Below, piece by piece: positions 33,380 to 46,229 of a DNA stretch of 64,000 nucleotides. The notes under the pieces are model-generated. The model was not told the DNA's origin and did no database searches. It saw nothing but the letters and a program-made list of their open reading frames with translations. The stretch comes from Phymorhynchus buccinoides (taxonomy: Eukaryota > Mollusca > Gastropoda > Neogastropoda > Raphitomidae). Position 1 is the stretch's first letter. Each line of letters starts with the position of its first letter. A program made the position numbers and the translations under genes. The DNA lies in contig CM065710.1 of NCBI GenBank assembly GCA_017654935.2, positions 14,648,420 through 14,712,419 on the forward strand, given 5' to 3'.

Positions 33380-34600
33380 ATTGTATTCTAGTTGTAGACT
33401 CTGACAATGACCATCGTTTCTTCCACAGAACTGGACCTAGGCCAGGATTGTGTGGAATTCACACTGTGTTCTAGTTGTAGACTCTGACAATGAGCATTGT
33501 TTCTTCCACAGAACTGGACCTAGGCCAGGATTGTGTGGAATTCACATTGTGTTCTAGTTGTAGACTCTGACAATGACCATCGTTTCTTCCACATAACTGG
33601 ACCTAGGCCAGGATTGTGTGGAATTCACATTGTGTTCTAGTTGTAGACCCTCACAATGAGCATCGTTTCTTCCACAGAACTAGACCTAGGACAGGATCGT
33701 GCTGAATTTACATTGTATTCTAGTTGTAGACTCTGACAATTGGGCATCGTTTCTTCCACATAACTAGACCTAAGCCAGGATCATGCTGAATGTACACTGT
33801 ATTCTAGTTGTAGACCCTGACAATGACCATCGTTTCTTCCAGAGAACTGGACCTAGGCCAGGATTGTGTGGAATTCACACTGTATTCTAGTTGTAGACCC
33901 TGACAATGACCATCGTTTCTTCCACAGAACTGGACCTAGGCCAGGATTGTGTGGAATTCACATTGTGTTCTAGTTGTAGACCCTGACAATGACCATCGTT
34001 TCTTCCAGAGAACTAGACCTAGGCCAGGATTGTGTGGAATTCACGCTGTATTCTAGTTGTAGACCCTGACAATGACCATCGTTTCTTCCACAAAACTGAA
34101 CCTAGGCCAGGATTGTGTGCAATTCACATTGTGTTCTAGTTGTAGACTCTGACAATGAGCATTGTTTCTTCCACAGAACTAGACCTAAGCCAGGATTGTG
34201 CTGAATTTACATTGTATTCTAGCTGTAAACTCTGACAACGAGCACCGTTTCTTCCACAGAACTGGACCTAAGCCAGGATCGTGCTGAATTTACATTGTAT
34301 TCTAGCTGTAAACTCTGACAATTGAACATCGTTTCTTCCACAGAACCTAAGCCAGGATTGTGCTGAATTTGAAAACACAAAAGCTGTAGGTTCGATATAG
34401 GTCCTTTAATGAAAATACCACAGACGTTTTGTGCCGAATTTATTTACATTGTATTCTAGTTGTAGACTCTGACAATTGAGCATAGTTTCTTCCACAGAAC
34501 CTAAGCCAGGATTGTGCTGGATTTATTGACATTGTATTCTAGTTGTAGACTCTGACAATGAGCATCGTTTCTTCCACAGAACTGAAACTAAGCCAGTTGT
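33380..34600 (+). repeat. ~84-bp minisatellite built from exon 6 acceptor
   Basis: About 14 units, each with cgtttcttccacagaactgg followed by acctaggccaggattgtg. This is the end of the upstream intron, the exon 6 acceptor and the first 20-30 nt of exon 6. It is followed by spacer with ttctagttgtagactctgac. The exon frame hits a stop in the spacer, so upstream acceptor copies would give truncated products. Confidence 0.9.
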
Positions 34601-34767
34601 TTTACAAAGTATTTAATTGTCTCTTCTGTATCTTAAATATTAGGTTATAACAATGTCTTATTTTGTCTTCATTTTTATGTGCATGCCGAAAAACAAATTT
34701 CTTCACTTGTTTGGAGACAATAAAATTGTGGAATTGGAATTGGAATTGAACGTCGTTTCTTCCACAG

Positions 34768-34851
34768 AACTGGACCTAGACGGGGATTGTGCTGGCAAAG
34801 AAGACTCGTGCAAGTCTGGAGCCATGTGCAGCTCTGGTGATAAGAAATGCA
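34768..34851 (+). CDS. Exon 6, four-cysteine module
   Basis: 84 nt between cgtttcttccacag and gtacgt, phase 1 at both ends. It encodes LDLDGDCAGKEDSC, then KSGAMC and SSGDKKC, with spacing 6-5-6. The acceptor and exon start are amplified as the 1.2-kb array upstream. An inverted three-unit piece of that array lies at about 45390-45630. Confidence 0.85.
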
Positions 34852-35640
34852 GTACGTTGGGGTTTTTTCCGTTTGTTTGCCTGTACCTCTGTTCTGTGTG
34901 TTTTAAAACGAAACAACACAACAAAAGACAAACAATAAAACAACAACTAATGATACCATAGTTCTGAAAGCAATTTAGTTGCGTTGTTGAGTAGTGTTTT
35001 CACTCCTGGAACTATTTGTACATTTTAGCAAACAAATTACGTAACAAACATAAACAAATCGCTAAAATTAAATGATGCTGTAAAGACTATAATGGTATAT
35101 GTTTTATTGAAGGGAAAAGAATGGAGAACATTGTTATTATAAGTTTGAATGTTGACAGGGTGAGATAACTCATTATCCAGAGGGAATAACACAGATTTTA
35201 AGAAAAGAAGACAATATTTATTTTTTAAATGAATAAGAATGAAAATCCAGGTCCGTACCACTTGTGTTAGATTGGAGTGAACAACAAGGTCATAAACTGT
35301 ACTCCCCATACAGTGTTAATTAAAGATAGTGTCTGAGAATCAAACAAACTAAGTGCAGTTTTCTGGGTAGTATACCTTACGGCAAACGCATTGATATGCT
35401 TGGTCACTTTTTGCTTAACAAAATGCAAAACAACAAAAGCATCAAAATCGACCCCAAACTTGCAGAGAAGCAGCCTCAATCTCTGCTCAGGTCATAACTG
35501 CAACAAAGGGAAGTAATTTAGCTTTTCACCATCTAGGCTATTGGGTAGGTTATGTTCCCTGAATCGTGCTGAAACTCGTGGCTGGGAGTGAAAAGTGTAA
35601 CTATAGTGCAAGCAAAAAAAGAAAGTACCGGCTTTTTAAC
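34852..35640. other. Intronic AT-rich sequence
   Basis: No repeat or exon recognised. Confidence 0.4.
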
Positions 35641-35645
35641 ATGCG

Positions 35646-35679
35646 TGGATTCCTGACAGACTTGTGTTGAGGTCCCCCC

Positions 35680-35721
<42 letters not shown>

Positions 35722-35980
35722 TGCCCACATGTGCACACATTGGAACAGGAGTGCCAGCTTATTACAGGCTAGTGAACTGTATTCACTGCCCAACAAATAC
35801 CCAGTCACCAGTATAACCATATGGATTCCTGACAGACTTGTGTTGAGGGTCCCCTCACCCCCCACCCCTTTTATCTCTCTCTGTTGCACACATGTGCACA
35901 CATTGGTACGGGAGTGCCAGCTTATTACAGGCTAGTAAACTGTATTCATTGCCCAACAAATACCCAGTCACCAATTTAAT
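35646..35980. repeat. Two direct copies of a ~175-bp unit
   Basis: Both copies begin ggattcctgacagacttgtg and end caaatacccagtcaccag. They are separated by poly(C)/CT tracts of different length. Confidence 0.8.
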
Positions 35981-36042
35981 AATATTCACCAATAAACATG
36001 TTACATTATCAAGACAATTATCCTTCCAAGAAAAGGGCTTTG

Positions 36043-36592
<550 letters not shown>

Positions 36593-36628
36593 CACATTAT
36601 AATCAAACTCACTTTGCTATTGTCCTAG

Positions 36629-36712
36629 AAATCGTTGAAGGAGGAGACTGCAGCAGCCACCCCTCTGTGTGTGTCTCTGGCATCTGCAGCGAACGAGACG
36701 ACCACACTTGCA
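36629..36712 (+). CDS. Exon 7, four-cysteine module
   Basis: 84 nt between gctattgtcctag and gtaagc, phase 1 at both ends. It encodes IVEGGDCSSHPSVC, then VSGIC and SERDDHTC, with spacing 6-4-7. No junction-derived array was seen on either side. Confidence 0.8.
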
Positions 36713-36800
36713 GTAAGCTTCCTTTGTTTGTGTGACAGTCAATTCACGAAACCAATCACAGCTGTTCCGTTGCACATAAACAAAGTCAAGCTATTTAGTT

Positions 36801-37205
36801 AAAAGACTGAATCTAGAAATCTTAGATACAAAAAATGCACCCAGCAAATTGTGGCTGTATGTTCTACATAGTATTTAAAATAATTATGTTTCTTCCATCA
36901 GATTCATTGTAAAAACTGTTGTTGTTGTTCTTTTGTTGAGCAGTATCATGAAACATAATTATTTAGTAGAAAATGTTCTTAAATAATTCACCTAGTATCG
37001 CAAACGTAAATACAATTGCCCATGAGTGAATAGCTAACAATTTCCACTGAATATAACTAATTTAGTCACATGCTACAATATAACTATTCTTGACTGTTTG
37101 ACTGTTCTTTATGAAAAGTTACTTATGGTAAGCTAAAGTTGGCTTAAAAAAACTTCTGAAAATGTAGATGAACTAAAAACAATGTTCCTCTAGAAACAGC
37201 TCTCA
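36801..37205 (-). repeat. Dispersed repeat, second copy of the element nested in MITE 1 A
   Basis: Reverse-complement match to 1199-1603 with scattered differences; free-standing here. Confidence 0.65.
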
Positions 37206-37539
37206 GTACATTCTCAAAAATCCTAATAATTTCAACTTACTAAATATCCTAGTAATTTTGCACAAAATGACTAATGAATTCGAAACACACATTTTTACAC
37301 AAATTCATTGACACGTTTCAGTGATTTCGTGTAAATCTTTTGAATTACTAGGATTTTCAATTCGTAATTTCATGAAATTACTGGGGGGTTACAGTGATGT
37401 CACAAAATTACTATAAAAAAACCTTTGTTGGAATTTAATGAAACTACTGATTTCAGCAATATACTGTAACATAATTAATAAAAAAGCTGATGTGTCTCTC
37501 TGAGTGACCTTGTCAAAAAAGTCAGACGACTTCATTTTC

Positions 37540-38100
37540 TTTCCTTTAATTCATATGATTTCGGTGTTTTGGGGTTTTGTTTGTTTGTTTTTGTTTTAAT
37601 AAGATGATTTCATGTATATTTTTCATAAACATTCACATGATGAGACTAAGTTTCGATTAATTTTAAATCAGATGACTTTGTTTGTTTCCTTTTAAACGAG
37701 AGGACTTCGAGTTGTTTCCTGCTTTTAAATCGGATGACTCCATGTTGTTTCCTTTTAAATCAGATGGGTCATTTTGTGTCCTTTTAAATCAGATGATTCA
37801 TTTTTTTAATTTTTAATCATATCATTCCTTTTGTTCTCTCTATATCAGATGGTTAATTTTATTTCCTTTTATATCGCATGATTCATTTTGTTTCATTTTA
37901 TATCAGATTACTGTTGTTTTTATTTTTTTATTGTTTTAATCAGATGAATCAGTTTCTTTCTTTTTAACCAACATGCCATTATTTTGTTTTCCTTTTTTAA
38001 TCACGTGATTCAATTGTTCCCTTTAAAATCATGCGACCTCACTTTGATTCAGTTTTAATCAGATAGCTTCAGTGTTTGTTTTCTTTAAAGTGAGATGTTT
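37540..38100 (+). repeat. Degenerate ~36-bp minisatellite ahead of exon 8
   Basis: Repeats of tgttttccttttaaatcagatgattca-like units (written here with variants merged), about 14 copies. The last runs into the exon 8 acceptor (tttccttctccccag). The aaatcag|atg step imitates an acceptor, so this may be a decayed array from the exon 8 acceptor region. Confidence 0.55.
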
Positions 38101-38112
38101 CCTTCTCCCCAG

Positions 38113-38193
38113 GACTGGATGTGGGGATGCCCTGCACCTCTGCCACAGCCAGCTTATGTCGCACTGGTTCTGTCTGTGAAGAGGGGGATTGCA
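38113..38193 (+). CDS. Exon 8, four-cysteine module
   Basis: 81 nt between ccttctccccag and gtgagt, phase 1 at both ends. It encodes LDVGMPCTSATASLC, then RTGSVC and EEGDC, with spacing 7-5-4. Its 3' end and donor are amplified in two successive arrays downstream. Confidence 0.85.
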
Positions 38194-39243
38194 GTGAGTG
38201 GATGATAATTATTATAAATAATGCAGGCAGACCTCAGGAAAGGCACTCGCAGTGAGTGGATGATAATTATTATAAATAATGCAGGCAGACCTAAAGAAAG
38301 ACACGCGCAGTGAGTGTATGATAATTATCATAATGCATGCAGACCTAAGGAAAGACACGCGCAGTGAGTAGATGATAATTATCATAATGCATGCAGACCT
38401 AAAGAAAGACACGCGCAGTGAGTGGATGATAATTATCATAATGCATGCAGACCTAAAGAAAGACACGCGCAGTGAGTGGATGATAATTATCATAATGCAT
38501 GCAGACCTAAGGAAAGACACGCGCAGTGAGTAGATGATAATTATTATAAATAATGCATACAGACCTAAGGAAAGACACGCGCAGTGAGTGGATGATAATT
38601 ATCATAATGCATGCAGACCTAAAGAAAGACACGCGCAGTGAGTGTATGATAATTATCATAATGCATGCAGACCTAAAGAAAGACACGCGCAGTGAGTAGA
38701 TGATAATTATCATAATGCATGCAGACCTAAGGAAAGACACGCGCAGTGAGTAGATGATAATTATCATAATGCATGCAGACCTAAAGAAAGACACGCGCAG
38801 TGAGTGGATGATAATTATCATAATGTATGCAGACCTAAAGAAAGACATGCGCAGTGAGTGGATGATAATTATCATAATGCAGGCAGACCTAAGGAAAGAC
38901 ACGCGCAGTGAGTAGATGATAATTATTATAAATAATGCATACAGACCTAAGGAAAGACACGCGCAGTGAGTGGATGATAATTATCATAATGCATGCAGAC
39001 CTAAAGAAAGACACGCGCAGTGAGTGGATGATAATTATCATAATGCATGCAGACCTAAGGAAAGACACGCGCAGTGAGTGGATGATAATTATCATAATGC
39101 ATGCAGACCTAAAGAAAGACACGCGCAGTGAGTGGATGATAATTATCATAATGCATGCAGACCTAAAGAAAGACACGCGCAGTGAGTGGATGATAATTAT
39201 CATAATGCATGCAGACCTAAGGAAAGACATGCGTAGTGAGTAG
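38194..39243 (+). repeat. ~55-bp minisatellite built from exon 8 donor
   Basis: About 19 units of 54-58 bp, each beginning gcagtgagtgga, the last exon bases and donor of exon 8, then tgataattatcataatgcatg. Each unit holds a full-strength donor sequence. Confidence 0.9.
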
Positions 39244-40105
39244 CTGATAATGTAATGCGCGCATACCTACAGACACACACACACCAGGCACACAGACAGA
39301 CAGGCAGGCAAGGGCACACAGACAACAAGGTACTGTTGCAATGGGTCTGTCTGTGAAGAGGTGAACTGTAGTGAGTGGCTGATATAATGCACGCAGACCT
39401 ACAAAAACATAATTATACCAGGTAGCCTGACATACATACATACAGACAGACAGACAGGCAGTCAAAGGCACACAGACAACAAGGTTCTGTTGCAATGGGT
39501 CTGTCTGTGAAGAGGTGAACTGTAGTGAGTGGCTGATATCATAATGCACGCAGACCTACAAAAACACATAATTATACCAGGTAGCCTGACAGACATACAG
39601 ACAGACAGGCACATCTACACAGACAGCATATTGTTTCTGTTGCAATGGCTCTGTCTGTGAAAAGGTGAACTGTAGTGAGTGGCTGATATCATAATGCACG
39701 CAGACCTACAAAAACACATAATTATCCCAGGTATTCTGACAGACAGACAGGCAGGCACATCTACACAGACAGGATATTTTTTCTGTCGCAATGGCTCTGT
39801 CTGTGAAGAGGTGAACTGTAGTGAGTGGCTGATATCATAATGCACGCAGACCTACAAAAACACATAATTATCCCAGGTAGCCTGACAGACAGGCAGGCAG
39901 GCACATCTACACAGACAGGATATTTTTTCTGTCGCAATGGCTCTGTCTGTGAAGAGGTGAACTGTAGTGAGTGGCTGATATCATAATGCACGCAGACCTA
40001 CAAAAACACATAATTATCCCAGGTAGTCTGACAGACAGACAGGCAGGCACATCTACACAGACAGGATATTTTTTCTGTCGCAATGGCTCTGTCTGTGAAG
40101 ACAGT
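39244..40105 (+). repeat. ~146-bp minisatellite built from longer exon 8 end
   Basis: About six units carrying ctgtctgtgaagaggtgaac followed by tgtagtgagtgg. This matches the last 25-30 nt of exon 8 (ctgtctgtgaagagggggat...) and its donor, then CAGA-rich spacer. The units contain a larger exon piece than the first array. Confidence 0.85.
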
Positions 40106-40232
40106 GTAAAGTCATAATAGTCTGAATCATACTAATGCATTCGCGCATACACGCACTAAGAAATAAGTGCTGACATACAGACGGATATACGAACACGCAT
40201 ACACAAACATACACATATAAACAAAACAAAAA

Positions 40233-40640
40233 ATGTTATCCAGCACCATAAAAGGGACATTAAGTCACTGGGCTAGGGTTTTTTTCCACAACACGCTTGG
40301 AAAGTAAAAGAAAATTCATTTTGATCGATTCTAAGTTATAGGTATTTTTGTGTATCTTTCATATTTATAAAGGATAATCTTTATTATGGTCTCCAAATAT
40401 TCCCCAAAGCGCTTTGAAATTAGCAGGTTGATGCATTTTCTTCAGCCAGGCTAGACTTTAGATTGCCATTTCTTAAAATGGCCGACAGTCACCCTACCAA
40501 CTTTAAATGCTCATAACACTGAGACAAGAAAGGCACACGAATGGTTCTGGTATTATTAGAAATAGATTTGTCTGAAGTTTTCAACTGTGTCATTTTCCTA
40601 AAATGATCATTTTTGACACTTAATGTCCCTTTCCTGTAGT
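40233..40640. mobile_element. MITE family 1, copy B (interrupted near its end)
   Basis: Starts atccagcaccataaaaggga and runs to acttaatgtccctttc. The last bases of its terminal repeat (tggtgctgggtcac) are found at 42235-42248, beyond the inserted element. Confidence 0.7.
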
Positions 40641-42231
40641 TTAGTCCGACGCTTAAAGAACCAGCACCATCCGGACATAAACTTCTAATTGACAATTCTA
40701 GATAGTACAATATGTGCTGAAAACGATGAGCTATGTTAACGCGCTGACAAATGTTCCAGCGTATTGTTATGGGCCCCAGAACACCCCCTCCCCCCTTTGC
40801 GTGGGGGCCTCGGGGCACCAAATGAGAGTCGACACCAAATCACTTATATAGTTAAATGACACATCATCCTGGGTTTTTTCGAGGGTGCTGAGTCTGAAAA
40901 TGACCTTATTTTGGCGATCAGAGTTCATGATCATGTGCTAAGGGTCACATAAAGGTAGTTTTAAGTGATTTTTACATAAATAATGACAAGCCTCCAATCA
41001 TGTTGTCTCTTGTGTTGGACTTTGTTCTGAATAACATGATTTGGATGTCACTGTGTTCATCGAGCATTGTCATCTAGTCTTCACGCTCCTCCACTCCGTC
41101 AAGACCAACAACCTTCCGTTGTTCCACAAATGTAACGGGGAAATGGCGCCGCTCTTCTTTGCATTTGACGGACACAACTACTCCAGGTTTGTACAATTGA
41201 ATTGCTCAAAGTAATATTTTTGACTGAGACCTCTAAATGAGGTTCTAAAATAATTAATGCTTATACGCACAACTTATCTTGAACTGCACAAATAATAATG
41301 ACATTGACATGTGTTCAATAAAGCGCACAAAGTACTGCTTCCAGTATGTAAGCTATTTTGTTTTTGTACAGTACAAATCTGCGGAATAAGATAAATTGGT
41401 TTGAAATTATTAAAGACATTGAGTCATGCACACAATACATAATAATGGTATTCACTTGGATTTAATAACTGCATTATCGTTCCTCTTTATACCTGCAGAT
41501 ATCTGACATGGCTGGAGGTGCACCTGACGAATCTGGAGAAGACACGTCCAGGAGCAAAGGACCTGCTCACCAAGGGCGCAATTGCTGTGGCCCGCTCGAT
41601 GATCCCTGGGAACACGACGAGGGAGAAGAGAAAGAAGAAGAAGCAGAGGAAGATTTTGATATTGATGCGCTTCTTGAAAGCGACGACGAGTGTTGAGTGT
41701 CGGTCATCATGTCCTCTTCTCGTGGAATCTTTAAAGACAATGTCTGTTCCTAAACACATACCATGTGATCTTGACATCTAATGACAATGACAATGTTATC
41801 ATCATTTCGGAAACCAATGACATCCAAAAATGGATGTCAGTGAGATAAATATGTAAGAATGTAGAACATACCGATTGATTGTGTCATTCGTTATGCCAAA
41901 ATCGCTTTATACTACACTTATGGGACTCTTAGCACATGATAATGCACTCTGGTCGCCAAAATAAGGCCATTTTCAGACTCAGCACCCTCGAAAAAACCCA
42001 GGATGATGTGTCATTTAACTATATAAGTGATTTGGTGTTGACTCTCATTTGGGGCCGCGAGGCCCCCACGCGGAGGGGGGAGGAGGTGTTCTGGGGCCCA
42101 TGGCAATACGCTGGAACATTTGTCAGCGCGTTAACATAGCTCATCGTTTTCAGCACATATTTTACTATCTAGAAATGTCAATTAGAAGTTTATGTCCGGA
42201 TGGTGCTGGTTCTTCTTCATTCGTACCCTAC
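40641..42231. mobile_element. Long-TIR DNA element nested in MITE 1 copy B
   Basis: Inverted repeats of about 300 bp (40641-40943 and 41928-42231) enclose about 980 bp. The terminal parts contain accagcaccatccggac / gtccggatggtgctggt. The interior has coding remnants on the + strand (see 41044-41696). Element class not determined. Confidence 0.75.
41044..41696 (+). pseudogene. Two-exon coding remnant inside long-TIR element
   Basis: Exon to 41186 ending FAFDGHNYS, intron 41187-41498 (gtttgt...ctgcag), then RYLTWLEVHLTNLEKTRPGA and a stretch ending MIPGN. A change of frame leads to an acidic C-terminus (EEEAEEDFDIDALLES) with stop at 41696. Joining the exons gives NYSRYLTW in frame. It resembles proteins found in repeats of many animal genomes with an F-x-D-x-x-NY-x-R motif, but I cannot name the family. 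The loss of sequence after MIPGN suggests an internal deletion. Confidence 0.55.
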
Positions 42232-42329
42232 TACTGGTGCTGGGTCACTATTATAATAGTCTGCATATTATATTATACGCACTCAAACACTGTCTATCAG
42301 TCGTCCGTGCGCGCCCGTGCATACACACA

Positions 42330-42408
<79 letters not shown>

Positions 42409-42570
42409 GTGCGTGTGCGTGTGCGTGCGCGCGCGTGCGTGTGTGTGCGTGTGCGTGCGCGCGTGCGCGTGTGTGTGTGTGTGTGCGTGCGCGCGTGTGC
42501 GTGTGTGTGTGTGTGTGCGTGTGTGTGCGTGTGTGTGTGTGTGTGCGTGTGCGTGTGTGTGTGTGTGTGA
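42330..42570. repeat. (GT)n / (GC)n microsatellite
   Basis: Reaches to 5 bp before the exon 9 acceptor AG, so exon 9 has almost no pyrimidine tract. Confidence 0.95.
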
Positions 42571-42575
42571 CACAG

Positions 42576-42662
42576 AACTGAACTTTGGAGAAGTCTGTAG
42601 CAGTCCAACCGAGTGTCAAGAGGGTTTACAGTGCAGTGAGAAAGATGGGTCCAAGAAATGCA
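42576..42662 (+). CDS. Exon 9, four-cysteine module
   Basis: 87 nt between gtgtgtgacacag and gtcagt, phase 1 at both ends. It encodes [13 protein letters not shown], then QEGLQC and SEKDGSKKC, with spacing 5-5-8. The acceptor is embedded in a GT repeat and the donor is directly followed by a CT repeat, so splice signals are hemmed in by microsatellites. Confidence 0.8.
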
Positions 42663-42684
42663 GTCAGTCTCTTTCTTGTCTTTC

Positions 42685-42931
<247 letters not shown>

Positions 42932-42939
42932 TTGACATA

Positions 42940-43430
42940 CTCAGGAGGAAGGTTGTGGAATGAAATCCCTGAGTGCATTAAAACTAAAAGCACATTGCTG
43001 TCATTTAAAATATGCTTTAATAAATATTTATTCGAAAGGTTATAACAGCTCATTTCTTCCCTTTTATAAACTTATCTAGTGTGCATGTTATAATTCTAGT
43101 AAATGCGCATGTCTGTAGCTTATGCTCCTATTATCTGATATTGTAAAATTGTCAATTGATTGCTTGTCTAACTATGATTTATGTGTGTGAAAGGAAATGT
43201 GAGAATGTTGATTTATATTTCATGTTGACCTTGTTCTTTAGATTTGCTACATTAATTTTGATTGCTACATTGTTTACTTTTGAACCGTTAGAGTTTGTTT
43301 TGTAATTTAATTATTTATTTATTCACTTCATATGTTATTATTTTAGAGGACCTGATGAAAAGAAGCAGTCATTTATGCTTACTCAGTTTATCCTCATTAA
43401 AAACTTTCGAGTTCCAGTTCGAGTTCCTTG
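42940..43430 (+). pseudogene. LINE 3' end (ORF2 tail and 3' UTR)
   Basis: Reads [20 protein letters not shown], then [13 protein letters not shown] and a stop at about 43046, the usual last residues of a CR1/jockey-type ORF2. An AT-rich 3' region ends in a short tandem of cgagttccagtt. 5' truncated. Confidence 0.7.
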
Positions 43431-43599
43431 TGGCTTTTGTCAATATTTTTGCATTGGTTAAGTACTAGATGCTCTGAGTGATTGTTTTGGGCGTTTGGGT
43501 GTTTCCCGTTTGGGGGCAGCTGTATAATAATGTATATGCTAGTATTGTTTTGTTGTAAAACGCTTAGTTCTTTTTTTTTCCAACTCCACCCTATTCCCC

Positions 43600-44470
43600 C
43601 TCTGATGTAGTGTAGCCTGGGTATCTCCCATTCAAATTTCGTATGGTGGTGCATCACGGTACACAAAACGTCCGTTGCAAAGATTATAACCATGCTGATC
43701 TTGACCTTGAAATTTGACCGTGAACACGTAAGTTTCTTCTTGTGGCCATATCTTTGGTTTAAATGATTTTTATTTTGTCAAATGCACATTAAACAAATAT
43801 TAAGCAAACATAACATAGCATGGCGGCTAGTAAGCACAAAAGGATGTTTAAAACAATTAGAGAAAATAAGGATATACATTTTGAATCCTTTGTGAAACCA
43901 ACATTCGGAAAAATGATAAATCAAAACTTTGTGATATACATAAAACACATACACGAAACGAAAACAAATAACATTCAGAATATAAAAAAACGAAACAAAA
44001 ACCAAATAACATATCTTTGGCCATATCTTTGACATCGTTGGACTTACGATTTTCAAATTTGGTATGTGGCAGCCAAAACGTTGTCATTTGATCCAAATTT
44101 AATACACACACACACATCATTTCCTTCATCATCAGTCACAAAAATCGCATGCAAATAAAAAACAAATGGGTGGCGCTCCTCTGGCTACGATGCGCTCTCC
44201 AGGTGGGAGCAACCCAGATTTCACAGGGACCAAAATGCCAGATGCATTGGCTTATGGTAATTTCGAATCGTAAGTTCAAGAAAGGTCAAGGTCAATGTCA
44301 CAATGGCCATAGTCTTCCTATAGGTCCGACCTGCAGCCGGTCATTTACATCCACATATTTTGGTTATTTAAAAAAAAAGATTAATGGCTATTCTGAATGA
44401 GTATCCATCAAGGTCAAGGTCACCAGCGAGGGAACCTTGCCGCCACCCGGCGACACACTTGTTTGAAAGT
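43600..44470 (+). repeat. Dispersed repeat R3 with SINE-like tail
   Basis: Contains ttgtggccatatcttt, tcaaggtcaaggtcacca and the end cggcgacacacttgtt, shared with 50590-50912. Within it, 44078-44225 matches the tail of the SINE in the palindrome (aacgttgtcatttg...ctccaggtgggagcaaccc). A nearby piece at 44830-44975 also has aaggtcagggtcagcaaggt. Confidence 0.55.
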
Positions 44471-44645
44471 TGTAATCGTTTCTAAGAGACCCACTCGGTT
44501 TTCCTTCATGGAAAACGCATAGTAGTCAGCTATGATTGAATTCCCACAGTCAGGAATATTTAAAACTGTCCTGCTGCCAGTTCTTTTTCACTTATTATGG
44601 ATAAAAACAAAAAGCAAACCTGCTCGCTACGCTTTTTGCACACAC

Positions 44646-44692
<47 letters not shown>

Positions 44693-45056
44693 ACATACGC
44701 ACGCTCTCTCTTTGGTTCCCTTTCTCTCACCCTCTCTCATTCACTCAGGTGTGTGGTCCAAGGGAAGGGAAATAACCGCTGCAAGCGAATCCGAACAGCC
44801 ATCCCCTAATGACTGCCCTTCATTTAGTTCTACTTCTACTGACCGGTTTTCAATGTCAAACGTCAAGGTCAGGGTCAGCAAGGTCACACGATTTTTATGG
44901 GACCATCTGTGCACCGTGATGCACTACCGCACAAAATATGGCGTGATTCTGTTCACCGGTTCGTGAGTTACAGGGCGAACAAACAAGGACAAAGACACAC
45001 TTAGAATTGTATTATATATGCGTAGATAGTTACGCGCCTTTTCTTCCCCCACACAG

Positions 45057-45134
45057 GGAGGCCTTTGGCGCAAGGCTGCGAGGATGATGATGAGTGTGCT
45101 GGAGATGCCATCTGTGACAACCAGAAACAATGTC
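45057..45134 (+). CDS. Exon 10, four-cysteine module
   Basis: 78 nt between cttcccccacacag and gtgagt, phase 1 at both ends. It encodes RPLAQGCEDDDEC, then AGDAIC and DNQKQC, with spacing 5-5-5. It is followed 30 bp later by a GA repeat. Confidence 0.8.
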
Positions 45135-45163
45135 GTGAGTCATAGAACACACAAAATGCACAT

Positions 45164-45313
<150 letters not shown>

Positions 45314-45384
45314 ACAAATAGAAGCAAACGGATAAACAAACGAACGTACTGCATTTCTTATCATCATCACGTGGTTCCAGACCT

Positions 45385-45635
45385 ACGCAAGACTTCTTTG
45401 TCAGCACAATCCTGGCTTACAGTGAGTTCTTTTGAAAAGACGATGCTCTACAACTGGAATACAATGCAAATTCAGTACAATCCTGGCTTAGGTTCAGTTC
45501 TGTGGAAGAAACAATGCTCATTGTCAGGGTCTTCAACTAGAAAACAATGTGAATTCAGCACAATCCTGGCCTAGGTACAGTTCTGTGGAAGAATCGATGT
45601 TCATTTGTCAGGGACGACAACTAGAATATAATGCT
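45385..45635 (-). repeat. Inverted fragment of the exon 6 acceptor array
   Basis: About three units that match 33380-34600 in reverse complement: cacaatcctggcctaggtac, then agttctgtggaagaa. They carry the exon 6 start and acceptor on the wrong strand, 11 kb away and in another intron. Confidence 0.75.
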
Positions 45636-46229
45636 TGTAATTGTCAGCGTGAACAATTATATAATAGATTTCCCACATGGGACTGGGACTATTCACCCCT
45701 ATGACTACTTGGTTGAGAAGCGTTTGATCTTTTCTATAGTATACTACTCCACAATTGCTTTGCAACGTTCTTTGTTTTTTCTTAATTGTAACGAAGCGCT
45801 GCACTGGTTTCTTAATTTGTATTTCGGTACTGACACCGGCATCATTAGTCATTGTCACCGCATTGCCAACCAACTGAACAGTACCCACTACAGGCAGAAA
45901 TGTGCACATTTCTGACACCCCCTGAAATTGATGTGGGAAATGCTCCGGCAAATACCTGTTTCTCGTGCTGGATGAAGAACATCATCAGTTGTGTTTCACT
46001 GACTTTTCGCCGTAGCTGGACAACTGCTCTAACAGCGTTTGAATAACATTGAGGTGGTCTGAGCTGGCAAATTGCTTGAATCTGGGTTATCTCAGCATCC
46101 GATGGCACAGGCCATGTATCTCAACCAAAGTGGGGGTCTCAGGAATGTGGGACTTGTTCCAAGGTACACATGTTGTCTAAAGAAGGCATTCTGGTGGGAT
46201 AACTCGTATTTCCGTTCAGCTGGAGGACT

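Noticed and set aside
38194..39243. CRISPR-like regular array
   Set aside because: Repeats are contiguous with no unique spacers, the DNA is eukaryotic, and units match an exon-intron junction.
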